Below, one piece after another: positions 8,386-14,818 of a stretch of 14,818 nucleotides of DNA; position 1 is the first letter of the stretch; each line of letters starts with the position of its first letter. The notes beneath the pieces are model-generated. The model ran no database searches. It saw only the letters and a list, made by a program, of their open reading frames with translations, and was not told where the DNA came from. The stretch comes from Methanobrevibacter sp. (lineage in GTDB: Archaea > Methanobacteriota > Methanobacteria > Methanobacteriales > Methanobacteriaceae): contig JAISIQ010000080.1 of assembly GCA_031261945.1 (NCBI GenBank), positions 1-14,818 of the forward strand, read 5' to 3'. A program made the translations under genes and the position numbers.

Positions 8386-8390
8386 CTCCC
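8386..8390 (-). promoter_or_regulatory. Ribosome binding site for DHQ synthase II
   Basis: GGGAG on the minus strand ends four bases before the ATT at 8381. With no canonical start available it supports initiation there. Confidence 0.6.
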
Positions 8391-8422
8391 TAAAATAAAT
8401 TTAATTCTTCAATATAACTATA

Positions 8423-8467
8423 ATGTTATCAAAATAATAATAAAAATAATAATAACAACGATAACAT
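8423..8467. repeat. Inverted repeat ATGTTATC / GATAACAT
   Basis: Perfect 8-bp arms at 8423-8430 and 8460-8467 flank a 29-bp loop made of AAT/AAC trinucleotides, which is itself nearly mirror-symmetric. It lies in the 141-bp gap between the nitroreductase and DHQ synthase II genes. It could be an operator, a weak hairpin or chance. Confidence 0.55.
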
Positions 8468-8522
8468 CTATTAAAAATATTAAAAATAAATTTAATACCT
8501 TAATACATTATAATTTATAAAA

Positions 8523-9071
8523 TTATTTTATATAATTGATATTATCGATTTCTTCTGCTGGAGGTGTAGGAATATCATCTTCACCTTGTTTTCCAATAGC
8601 TATTCCATTAACAGGAATATATCCCTCAGGAATATTTAATTCTTTTAATAATTCTTCCTTTTTATCACCTAAAAATGCTAAAGTTGGAGTTATTAAGTAA
8701 ACAGTTCCATAACCTAACTCTGTAGCAGATAAAATAATGTTTTCAGCTGCAAGAGCAGTGTTAATTTGACCATAACCTTCTTCAGGAGCAGATAAAATTA
8801 CTAAAACTGGAGTTCCATAAAGTGGTTGATAACCTGGAATACTTGCTCTTTCCATTAAAAAATCATTTCCAGAATTTTTCATACCCACAAGTGCAAGATC
8901 ATTAATTTTTGTAATTAAATCTTTATTTTCAATTACAGTAATTTGAAATTCACCTGCTTGAGGTGCTTTTTTACCAGTTTCGACAATTTTTTTCAAATCT
9001 TCACTATCAATAGCTTCATCTAAATAGCTTCTTGTGCTTTTTCTTTTTTCAATAATGTCAAAAATACTCAT
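8523..9071 (-). CDS. Nitroreductase family FMN-dependent oxidoreductase
   Basis: Predicted FMN-binding NAD(P)H-dependent oxidoreductase; the substrate cannot be told from sequence. It has 182 residues. The N-terminal MSIFDIIEKRKSTRSY carries the family's phosphate-binding Arg/Ser pattern, a central segment LAAENIILSATELGYGTVYL is typical of the fold, and the C-terminal NGIAIGKQGE segment completes it. I start at the ATG at 9071 because GGTGA lies four bases upstream; an ATG at 9089 would add six residues and place that site inside the gene. It sits between the two shikimate-variant genes with spacers of over 100 bp on each side, so a shared pathway role is possible but unproven. Confidence 0.88.
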   Translation of the reverse strand: MSIFDIIEKRKSTRSYLDEAIDSEDLKKIVETGKKAPQAGEFQITVIENKDLITKINDLALVGMKNSGNDFLMERASIPGYQPLYGTPVLVILSAPEEGYGQINTALAAENIILSATELGYGTVYLITPTLAFLGDKKEELLKELNIPEGYIPVNGIAIGKQGEDDIPTPPAEEIDNINYIK

Positions 9072-9199
9072 TTTATCACCATTTATCATTTAATAATTTA
9101 TCATTAATAGTTTAATATTAATAGTTTAATATTTAATCTTTGATATTTGAAATTATTATATATTAATCTTAATATTAAACCTAATATTTTATTTAATGT

Positions 9200-9991
9200 T
9201 TAATCTAATATTTTCAATGCTTCTTCAACAGCCATATCTTTATGAACAACTTCAGAAATAGCTTTTGTGATTTTTCCAGGATCTTTTGCTTGGAAAAGAT
9301 TTCTTCCAAATGCAACTCCTGCCCCACCAACTTCAAGAGAATCTTTAACCATTTCTAATAGCTCTTTATCTGTTTCTATTTTTGGGCCACCAGCTATTAC
9401 AACTGGAACTAAAGCTCCTTCTACTACTTCTTCAAAACTTGCTGGATCTCCAGTATAATTAGTTTTAATTATATCTACTCCAAGTTCAGAACCAACACGG
9501 GCCGCATGTTTTACAAGATTTACATCATTCTCGTTTTTTATTTTTTGTCCTCTTGGATACATCATTGCAAGAAGAGGAATTCCCCATTGACTACATGTTT
9601 CAGCAATATGCCCTAATTCAGTAAGCATTTTAGCTTCAGTTTCAGAACCAATATTAACATGAATAGATACAGCATCTGCACCAAGTTGAATAGCTTTTTC
9701 AACAGAAGTAACTAATACTTTATTGTTTGGATCTGGACTAAGAGAAGTACTAGCAGATAAATGAATTATTAATCCAATATCTTTCCCATAACCCCTATGC
9801 CCTTGTTCAATTATCCCTTTGTGCATTAAAACAGCATTAGCTCCTCCACGAGATATACTTTCAATAGTTTCACTCATGTTAACTATTCCTTTTACTGGGC
9901 CAATTGAAACACCATGATCCATTGGAGCTATTACACTTCTATTAGTTTTTCTGTCAATGATTCTTTCCATTCTAATCTTTTTTCCGATCAT
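9200..9991 (-). CDS. 2-amino-3,7-dideoxy-D-threo-hept-6-ulosonate (ADH) synthase
   Basis: First step of the alternative archaeal route to 3-dehydroquinate: a class I aldolase joins 6-deoxy-5-ketofructose 1-phosphate-derived hydroxypyruvaldehyde phosphate with aspartate semialdehyde (family of M. jannaschii MJ0400). It has 263 residues, the expected length. The Schiff-base lysine is K176 in [20 protein letters not shown] is at 22-32, MYPRG at 144-148, the phosphate-binding VIAGGPK at 198-204, and [10 protein letters not shown] near 225-234. The ATG at 9991 is preceded by AAGGAG and the whole iterated palindrome. Its product feeds DHQ synthase II two genes downstream. A long repeat-rich spacer lies upstream, so it probably has its own promoter. 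Confidence 0.95.
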   Translation of the reverse strand: MIGKKIRMERIIDRKTNRSVIAPMDHGVSIGPVKGIVNMSETIESISRGGANAVLMHKGIIEQGHRGYGKDIGLIIHLSASTSLSPDPNNKVLVTSVEKAIQLGADAVSIHVNIGSETEAKMLTELGHIAETCSQWGIPLLAMMYPRGQKIKNENDVNLVKHAARVGSELGVDIIKTNYTGDPASFEEVVEGALVPVVIAGGPKIETDKELLEMVKDSLEVGGAGVAFGRNLFQAKDPGKITKAISEVVHKDMAVEEALKILD

Positions 9992-10001
9992 AATAGCTAT
10001 T
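9992..10001. repeat. AATAGCTATT palindrome as SD-ATG spacer
   Basis: An exact palindrome copy fills the ten bases between AAGGAG (10002-10007) and the ATG of ADH synthase. Pairing of the palindrome with another copy in the mRNA could affect initiation; that is speculation. Confidence 0.85.
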
Positions 10002-10007
10002 CTCCTT
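10002..10007 (-). promoter_or_regulatory. ADH synthase ribosome binding site
   Basis: AAGGAG on the minus strand lies ten bases before the ATG, a longer spacing than at the neighbouring genes. Confidence 0.7.
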
Positions 10008-10115
10008 GTATTATCATTACTATTAATATTACTATTAATTTTATCATCATATCTCTTATCATATCTTTTATCAACATATTTAATTTTATAATTATTAATT
10101 ATTATATAGTGCCAT

Positions 10116-10197
<82 letters not shown>

Positions 10198-10360
10198 ATT
10201 GCTATACTATTACTTATTAGTATTATTACTATTACTATTAATATTATTATTACTACTATTAATGCTATTATTTTAAATATTATTATCAATACTAATAGTT
10301 AATACAATTATTACTATTGTTAGTATATTTATTAATATAATATTATTTATCAGAATTACA

Positions 10361-10381
10361 AATAATAATAATAATAATAAT
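10361..10381. repeat. AAT trinucleotide run, 7 units
   Basis: Seven perfect AAT units lie in the same spacer as the ACT microsatellite. Confidence 0.85.
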
Positions 10382-10663
10382 AGATATTAAATAATACTAG
10401 AAATAAATATTATCTATTATTATAAAATTAATAACTAATAACAATTAACTAAGTACTATTTATTATTAATTTTATAACTTTCTATTAATTAGTTTATTAG
10501 TAATGTCTATTAATTTTAATATAAAAATATTTTTAATGACTAATCATAAAAAGAAACATAATATCTATTTAATATTAAATAATATCAATTTAATAATTTT
10601 AATTTTTTCTTCTTTTTATTTATCTATTTTTATATTCTTTTATGTTATTTTTAGCTATTTAAG

Positions 10664-11233
10664 TTATTTTATGTTTTTTATGTTTTTTAGTTCTTTTTCT
10701 GAAGAACATAAAGAAGAACTCCATAATTCAAATTCTTTTATTTGTGGAGGAATTCCAGCATCCCCACAAGATTCAAGCCAACCTTCATTTGATTTTATTG
10801 ATTCTTCAGTTTGAGAGCTTTTAACAAAATCAATAAGCCCTTTATTTCTAATTAAAGTGATTTTTGGTTTTAATGTTGATGCCCATATATAATATACTTT
10901 AAAAACAGTATCAGGATGATAGCCTCCCCCTAAATCCACAGATAAAATATCACAAGTAGAGATCTTCTTAATTACTTTTTCAAGAGTATCATGAAGTCTT
11001 ACATCTGCACTTATAAATTCAATATTTGAAAATTTAGAAGCAAGTTTATCCATTTTATCAACAGCTTCAGGACTATTGTCCAAAGCTATTATTTTTCCAT
11101 TATTGTTTATATTAGCTATTATTTCTGTTGTTTTTCCAATATGACATCCTAATTCAACAACAGTATCTTTATCTTTTAGAAATTCCAATAATTGATTTCG
11201 ATAAATCTTCCTATCATAGCTAATTTTTATCAT
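10664..11233 (-). CDS. Class I SAM-dependent methyltransferase, substrate unknown
   Basis: A small Rossmann-fold methyltransferase of 189 residues. Motif I is VVELGCHIGK at 24-33, with a Cys-His in place of the usual Gly-rich GxG. An acidic residue after strand two binds the ribose (D52 in ALDNSPEA), D77 lies in ISADVRLHD for the adenine, and CDILSVDLGGGYHPD at 94-108 is the post-motif segment. The C-terminus ends in a Lys/Asn-rich stretch. The start ATG has only a weak GGAA upstream. It lies between pantoate kinase and ADH synthase with spacers of 138 and 672 bp, so context does not reveal its target. I do not recognise a specific family with a known substrate. Confidence 0.82.
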   Translation of the reverse strand: MIKISYDRKIYRNQLLEFLKDKDTVVELGCHIGKTTEIIANINNNGKIIALDNSPEAVDKMDKLASKFSNIEFISADVRLHDTLEKVIKKISTCDILSVDLGGGYHPDTVFKVYYIWASTLKPKITLIRNKGLIDFVKSSQTEESIKSNEGWLESCGDAGIPPQIKEFELWSSSLCSSEKELKNIKNIK

Positions 11234-11371
11234 TTTTATAATTCCAATTAAATTCAGGCTATTTAGAGTTTTATATAATTTTATACATTTTTATAGTTTT
11301 ATATTTTTACATATTTTATTAATTATTACTAAATATTAATTTAATTAAATATTAATTTGTATTTATTAGAT

Positions 11372-12268
11372 TTATTTTATTTTTATCCCATTAACATCAA
11401 CTTTAGAAATCAATACATTATCTAAATCACAATCTGGTTCGGTTGATAATGCAAATGCAGTATTTCCTAGCATAGCCATAGATGAACCTAATGTATTAGA
11501 TTTCAGCTCTTCGACTATATTTTCAACTTCCTTATTCATTAATTCAGTTTTTTTTGCAAAGTTATAAGAACAATCCATAAAATTAGAAATTGTGGGATTA
11601 GCTATTATCTTCTTTTGCATAGCTATTCCAATTTTATTAATATTTTCTTTATGTAGAGGATCTTGAATTATTTTTGAAGTTTCTAATTCTCCTAAAGTCT
11701 TCGTTATGACATATAAATCTAAATTTTCATGACAGAAATCTATTTCAGCTATTTTAAGAGGAATTGAATCCGTTTTTCCAATTCCAGGAGCTCCAGGGAT
11801 TTTTCTAATTACTATCCCTTTTGAAGTTTCTGCTATAACGTCCCCTAATCCGCTGCTCATAGCTATTTCTGCTTTATGAGCTATTTGTTCTGCTTGTTTT
11901 TTTGATAATGGGAGATTTAATATTTTTGAAATAGCTATAGCTATTCCTAAAGCAGATGCTGCTGAAGTTCCAAACCCCGATCCTGTTGGAACCTCTATTT
12001 TTTGTTCTATTTTTAGGCCATCTTCAAAATTAAATTGTTTTTTTAATAATTCTATTGTTTTCAAACTTATAGTTTCGTTTTTAGGATCATTCTTATTATT
12101 TATTTTGATATCTACAGTATTTTCTTTATTTGATAATTTAACAGTCGTTGTAACTCCTTTATCAATTAATATTCCTCCTCCACAAGAACCTTTCTTTAAA
12201 GGATCTAAATTATCATATATACTAAAAAAACCTGTGATATGACTAGGTACAAATACAGAAATCTTCAT
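11372..12268 (-). CDS. Pantoate kinase (archaeal CoA pathway, GHMP family)
   Basis: Phosphorylates pantoate to 4-phosphopantoate, the archaeal replacement for the bacterial pantothenate kinase step in coenzyme A synthesis. The protein has 298 residues. The N-terminal VPSHITGFFSIYDNLDPLKKG is characteristic of this family (COG1829). The GHMP ATP-binding loop PTGSGFGTSAA is at 94-104, and SSGLGDVIAET forms the second conserved block. AGTGA lies four bases before the ATG, supporting this start. The phosphopantothenate synthetase that usually partners it functionally is not in the window. Other GHMP kinases are less likely given the N-terminus. Confidence 0.9.
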   Translation of the reverse strand: MKISVFVPSHITGFFSIYDNLDPLKKGSCGGGILIDKGVTTTVKLSNKENTVDIKINNKNDPKNETISLKTIELLKKQFNFEDGLKIEQKIEVPTGSGFGTSAASALGIAIAISKILNLPLSKKQAEQIAHKAEIAMSSGLGDVIAETSKGIVIRKIPGAPGIGKTDSIPLKIAEIDFCHENLDLYVITKTLGELETSKIIQDPLHKENINKIGIAMQKKIIANPTISNFMDCSYNFAKKTELMNKEVENIVEELKSNTLGSSMAMLGNTAFALSTEPDCDLDNVLISKVDVNGIKIK

Positions 12269-12399
12269 TTTATCACTTAAAGTAGTTCTTATGTAATCCT
12301 TAGATAAAATAGAAATAGCTTAAATTGAGTAAGGTAGAAGTAAAAAAGTAAATTAAAGTAAATTATAGCAAATAAATTAAATTGAGTAAATTAATCAAA

Positions 12400-13074
12400 T
12401 TACAATAAACCTCTCAATTTAAGAAGTTTTCTAGGATTATCTATTAAAGCTTCATTTACTTGTTCTTTTGTTAATCCTGCACCTAATCCTATTTTTTCAG
12501 CTGTTTCAAATGTAATTAAGTTTGAAGGAGAATGAGTATCTGTATTAATAAGTAATTTTGTTCCTGTTTCAATAGCTATTTTTCCTACATGACCATTAGC
12601 TAAATTATGACCACATCGTGCACTGATTTCTAAAAAAACATTATTCTTTTTAGCTATTTTTGCTTCTTCAATAGTTATAAGGCCAGGATGTGCTAAAATA
12701 TCAACATCTTGTGAAGTTACAGCTGCAAGGTTTGTTCCACTAATCACAGGTTCTGCTAATGTTTCACCATGAACAACTACTATTTTAGACCCTAATTCTC
12801 TTGCTTTTTTTGCTAATTTATCTATAATTTCAACAGGAGTGTGAGTTATTTCAACTCCAGGAATAGCTATTATATCCCAATTATCATTTATATCTTTACA
12901 TACATTTACAAGATTAGATACAGAATTTATATTAGAAGAATCAACATGATCAGTAATAGCTATTATTTCATGATCTAAAACTTGAGCTCTTCTAGCTAAT
13001 TCAGAAGGAAGTAATTCTCCATCACTAAACAAGCTGTGCATATGTAAATCTATTCTTTTTTTATTCAAAGCCAT
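12400..13074 (-). CDS. PHP-domain metal-dependent phosphoesterase
   Basis: Predicted metal-dependent phosphoesterase of the PHP superfamily (histidinol-phosphatase-like, COG1387 type); the substrate is unknown. The protein has 224 residues. Metal ligands are visible in order: HMH at 11-13, D18, TDH at 41-43, E75 in GVEITH, H102 in VVHGE, H129 in LAHPG, and DTH at 179-181. The fold resembles the RNase P protein Rpp30, but the complete catalytic metal set points to an enzyme. The ATG at 13074 has GTGAGG almost touching it; an in-frame TTG two codons later (13068) has better spacing and may be the true start. Neighbours are pantoate kinase downstream (131-bp gap) and the riboflavin/F420 reductase upstream. 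Confidence 0.85.
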   Translation of the reverse strand: MALNKKRIDLHMHSLFSDGELLPSELARRAQVLDHEIIAITDHVDSSNINSVSNLVNVCKDINDNWDIIAIPGVEITHTPVEIIDKLAKKARELGSKIVVVHGETLAEPVISGTNLAAVTSQDVDILAHPGLITIEEAKIAKKNNVFLEISARCGHNLANGHVGKIAIETGTKLLINTDTHSPSNLITFETAEKIGLGAGLTKEQVNEALIDNPRKLLKLRGLL

Positions 13075-13426
13075 TCCTCACTATTTTATTTAAATAAACC
13101 TTATTTAAATTACTATTAAAATTATTATTATGATTTATTAACTTATTCTTTAAATCATTATTTTAATATTTATTTTAATATTTTAATATATTTTTTATAT
13201 ATTTTTTAAATAATAATATAATTTATATAAAATATATAATTTATAATATATAATATAATATATAATCTTTAATTATTATAAATTTTATAATTATATTTAT
13301 AATAATAGTTAATAATAATAGCTATTTTACTTATTTATCAAATTTAAATCTTAATTTATTTTTAATGTTATTATTAACCTTTATTTTTCTATTTCATTCT
13401 GTTTAAGCTATTAATCAAAATTCGTT
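13075..13426. other. 352-bp extremely A+T-rich spacer
   Basis: Almost all A/T, with a 14-bp palindrome TTTATTTAAATAAA at 13085-13098, long TATA-like runs at about 13175-13265, and an exact AATAGCTATT at 13317-13326. No open frame or structured RNA stands out. It probably contains the PHP gene promoter and the 3' untranslated region of the reductase gene. Confidence 0.65.
13317..13326. repeat. AATAGCTATT palindrome, intergenic
   Basis: An exact copy in otherwise G/C-free spacer DNA. Its GC pair stands out from the surrounding A/T sequence. Confidence 0.85.
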
Positions 13427-14080
13427 TTAAATTTTATTTTTAACCTTATATTCTAATATAAAATCTTTTCCTAAAGAATAGCTATTTTCAAGATCTAATT
13501 GAATCGCATCTTTCATAAAATCAAAGCCGTTTCCATCGAATAAAGTTTTTGAATCCTTGCCTCCAGCTATCATTGGAGCAATAGCTATTTTTATCTCATC
13601 AATTAGGCCTTCTTTTATCATAGAGAAATTTAAAGTTGATCCTCCTTCTAACATAAGTGTTTTAATTCCTTTTTTATATAGATAATTCATTAATTCATTT
13701 AAATTTACTTGTTCTTTTCCTGATACAAAAATATCTGCTTTATCATAAAAATCATTAGCTTTTTCTTGATTATTTCCAGAAATAGCTATTATTGTATCTG
13801 CATCATTGTTTAATATTCGTGAATCAATAGGAGTTTTACCTTTACTATCAACCACAATACGAATAGGATTATCTTCTTTTTTTGAAGCTATTTTATGAAC
13901 TGTTAAACGAGGATCATCAGCTATTACTGTGTTGATTCCTACCATGATTCCATCTACTTCTTTTCTAAGCTTATGGACTCTTTCAAGATCTTCAGAACCT
14001 GATATTTCAGAACTTCCTGTTTTTGTAGCTATTTTCCCATCTAAGGTCATAGCCGCATTTAAAATTACATAAGGTTTCAT
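13427..14080 (-). CDS. 2,5-diamino-6-ribosylamino-4(3H)-pyrimidinone 5'-phosphate reductase
   Basis: NAD(P)H-dependent reduction of the ribosyl side chain in the archaeal riboflavin pathway, which in methanogens also supplies the precursor of the deazaflavin F420 (family of M. jannaschii MJ0671, RibD C-terminal domain). The protein has 217 residues with no deaminase domain, as expected for the stand-alone archaeal enzyme. Motifs: MTLDGKIAT at 11-19, VGINTVIADDPRLT at 47-60, LEGGSTLNFSMI at 144-155, and APMIAGGKDSKTLF at 168-181. AGTGA lies four bases before the ATG. It is the first gene of the long minus-strand run and is divergent from the CMD-family gene. Confidence 0.93.
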   Translation of the reverse strand: MKPYVILNAAMTLDGKIATKTGSSEISGSEDLERVHKLRKEVDGIMVGINTVIADDPRLTVHKIASKKEDNPIRIVVDSKGKTPIDSRILNNDADTIIAISGNNQEKANDFYDKADIFVSGKEQVNLNELMNYLYKKGIKTLMLEGGSTLNFSMIKEGLIDEIKIAIAPMIAGGKDSKTLFDGNGFDFMKDAIQLDLENSYSLGKDFILEYKVKNKI

Positions 14081-14131
14081 TTAATCACTATAAGTTTAAA
14101 TGTTTAGTTTAAATTCTTTAAATTTCAAAAT

Positions 14132-14163
14132 TTATATATGGAGTTATATATGGATTTATATAT
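14132..14163. repeat. 12-bp-period TTATATATGGA repeat
   Basis: TTATATATGGA at 14132-14142 and 14144-14154, then a partial TTATATAT at 14156-14163. It lies in the divergent spacer between the reductase and CMD-family genes; each unit contains a TATA-box-like core. Confidence 0.75.
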
Positions 14164-14304
14164 TTAAATATGCATAATTATATTAAAAATTTAATTAAAA
14201 TTATTAAAATTAATCATTGAAGAAAAGATATAAAAAAAAAATATAAAAAATATAATATTAAAAAAGCTAATATTAAATAATCTAATAGCAAATAAGTAAA
14301 GATT

Positions 14305-14310
14305 AGGTGA
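14305..14310 (+). promoter_or_regulatory. Ribosome binding site of CMD-family gene
   Basis: AGGTGA is followed by four bases and ATG, identical in spacing to the AGGTGA-ATT arrangement of priS. Confidence 0.8.
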
Positions 14311-14314
14311 ATTT

Positions 14315-14701
14315 ATGTCAGATAGATATGAAAAAGGAATGAAAGTTCTTGAAATAACTAATAAAGACACAATACAAGAAGTTTTTAAAGAATTAGAAGA
14401 TATAGCTCCAGATCTTGGAAAATTCATTGTAGAATTCCCATATTCTGAAATATATACAAGAGAAGGTCTTGATCTAAAAACAAGAGAATTAATAACCGTA
14501 GGAGCATTAACAGCACTAAGTAATTCCGAAGGGCAACTTAAAAATCATATTAATGCTGCATTAAATGTTGGGAATTCTCCTAAAGAAATAGTTGAGGCAA
14601 TAATGCAAATGTCTGCTTATGCAGGATTTCCAGCAGCTATTAATGGAATCAAAGCAGCAAAAGAAATATTTAAAAAAAGAGATTTGCTTCCACTAAGATA
14701 A
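14315..14701 (+). CDS. Carboxymuconolactone decarboxylase family protein
   Basis: A 128-residue all-helical protein of the CMD/AhpD superfamily. The family signature is visible from LDLKTRELITVGALTAL (about 55-71) through LKNHINAALNVGNSPKEIVEAIMQ and SAYAGFPAAINGIKAAKEIF. It lacks the CxxC pair of AhpD-type peroxidase reductants (there is no cysteine at all), so a thiol redox role is excluded. The closest match is the stand-alone CMD-like group found in methanogens, whose substrate is unknown to me. The ATG at 14315 is fixed by AGGTGA upstream. It ends eight bases from the convergent TatD-like gene. The decarboxylase name reflects homology only. Confidence 0.9.
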   Translation: MSDRYEKGMKVLEITNKDTIQEVFKELEDIAPDLGKFIVEFPYSEIYTREGLDLKTRELITVGALTALSNSEGQLKNHINAALNVGNSPKEIVEAIMQMSAYAGFPAAINGIKAAKEIFKKRDLLPLR

Positions 14702-14709
14702 ATATTATA

Positions 14710-14818
14710 TTAAATTCCAAAAACTTCTTTAGCATTGTTTGTTGTGATTTCATCAACATAATCAATAGCTACTTCTTTTATTTCAGCTATTTTTTGAATA
14801 GCTTTTCCTACATTAATA
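14710..14818 (-). CDS. TatD-like metal-dependent hydrolase, C-terminal fragment
   Basis: Reading from the window edge, about 35 residues are visible: NVGKAIQKIAEIK followed by EVAIDYVDEITTNNAKEVFGI and a TAA stop at 14710-14712. The ending, a helix with NxAKEVFGI, is characteristic of TatD-family amidohydrolases (3'-5' DNase-like). Only the C-terminal tail is present, so the metal site cannot be checked. The gene continues beyond the window and converges with the CMD-family gene. Confidence 0.7.
   Translation of the reverse strand, partial: INVGKAIQKIAEIKEVAIDYVDEITTNNAKEVFGI

Noticed and set aside
9267..9458. Plus-strand 63-codon frame inside ADH synthase
   Set aside because: Antisense shadow of a conserved aldolase gene.
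10503..10814. Plus-strand frame of about 100 codons
   Set aside because: It overlaps the 3' half of the methyltransferase gene in antisense and its spacer part is low-complexity Ile/Asn/Phe; no homology recognised.
14191..14427. Minus-strand 78-codon frame
   Set aside because: Antisense to the start of the CMD-family gene, with a Phe/Ile-rich end that reflects A+T-rich spacer.

Overview
The window is about three-quarters A+T and looks like chromosomal DNA of a methanogenic archaeon, most probably Methanobrevibacter or a close relative. The evidence is an archaeal two-subunit primase (PriS/PriL), a class I CCA-adding enzyme, an archaeal pantoate kinase, the ADH synthase / dehydroquinate synthase II pair of the methanogen shikimate variant, the archaeal riboflavin/F420 reductase, archaeal GTGA-type ribosome binding sites and very A+T-rich spacers. 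I cannot name the species from sequence alone. No rRNA, tRNA, CRISPR array, transposase or phage gene was seen; the gene content is core housekeeping.

Layout. 1-1967 (-): metG, whose 3' end lies outside the window, with a Lys-rich linker to a C-terminal tRNA-binding domain. 1968-2358: divergent promoter region. 2359-5029 (+): priL and then priS. 5098-14080 (-): a long run of co-oriented genes, in transcription order the riboflavin/F420 reductase, a PHP hydrolase, pantoate kinase, a methyltransferase, ADH synthase, a nitroreductase, dehydroquinate synthase II, thpR and cca. 14315-14701 (+): a carboxymuconolactone-decarboxylase-family protein, convergent with the 3' end of a TatD-like hydrolase (14710 to the window end, -). 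Functionally the window holds replication priming, tRNA maturation and charging, RNA end processing, and cofactor and aromatic amino acid synthesis (CoA, riboflavin/F420, chorismate).

The strongest unexplained signal is the perfect 10-bp palindrome AATAGCTATT. By hand I count 16 exact copies plus at least 11 single-mismatch copies, where composition alone predicts roughly 0.1 exact copy. It occurs inside genes on both strands and in spacers, much like the HIP1 highly iterated palindrome of cyanobacteria but with a different sequence. Of the 12 copies inside genes, 11 are read as Ile-Ala-Ile. Others form the spacer between ribosome binding site and start codon (ADH synthase) or contain a stop codon (dehydroquinate synthase II).

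Two conserved genes, priS and dehydroquinate synthase II, have no usable ATG, GTG or TTG at their conserved N-termini. Both instead have an in-frame ATT at the right distance from a ribosome binding site. The region also carries many short tandem expansions: an 81-bp ACT microsatellite, a 9-bp coding minisatellite at the end of priL, and low-complexity tails or linkers in MetG and the CCA enzyme.
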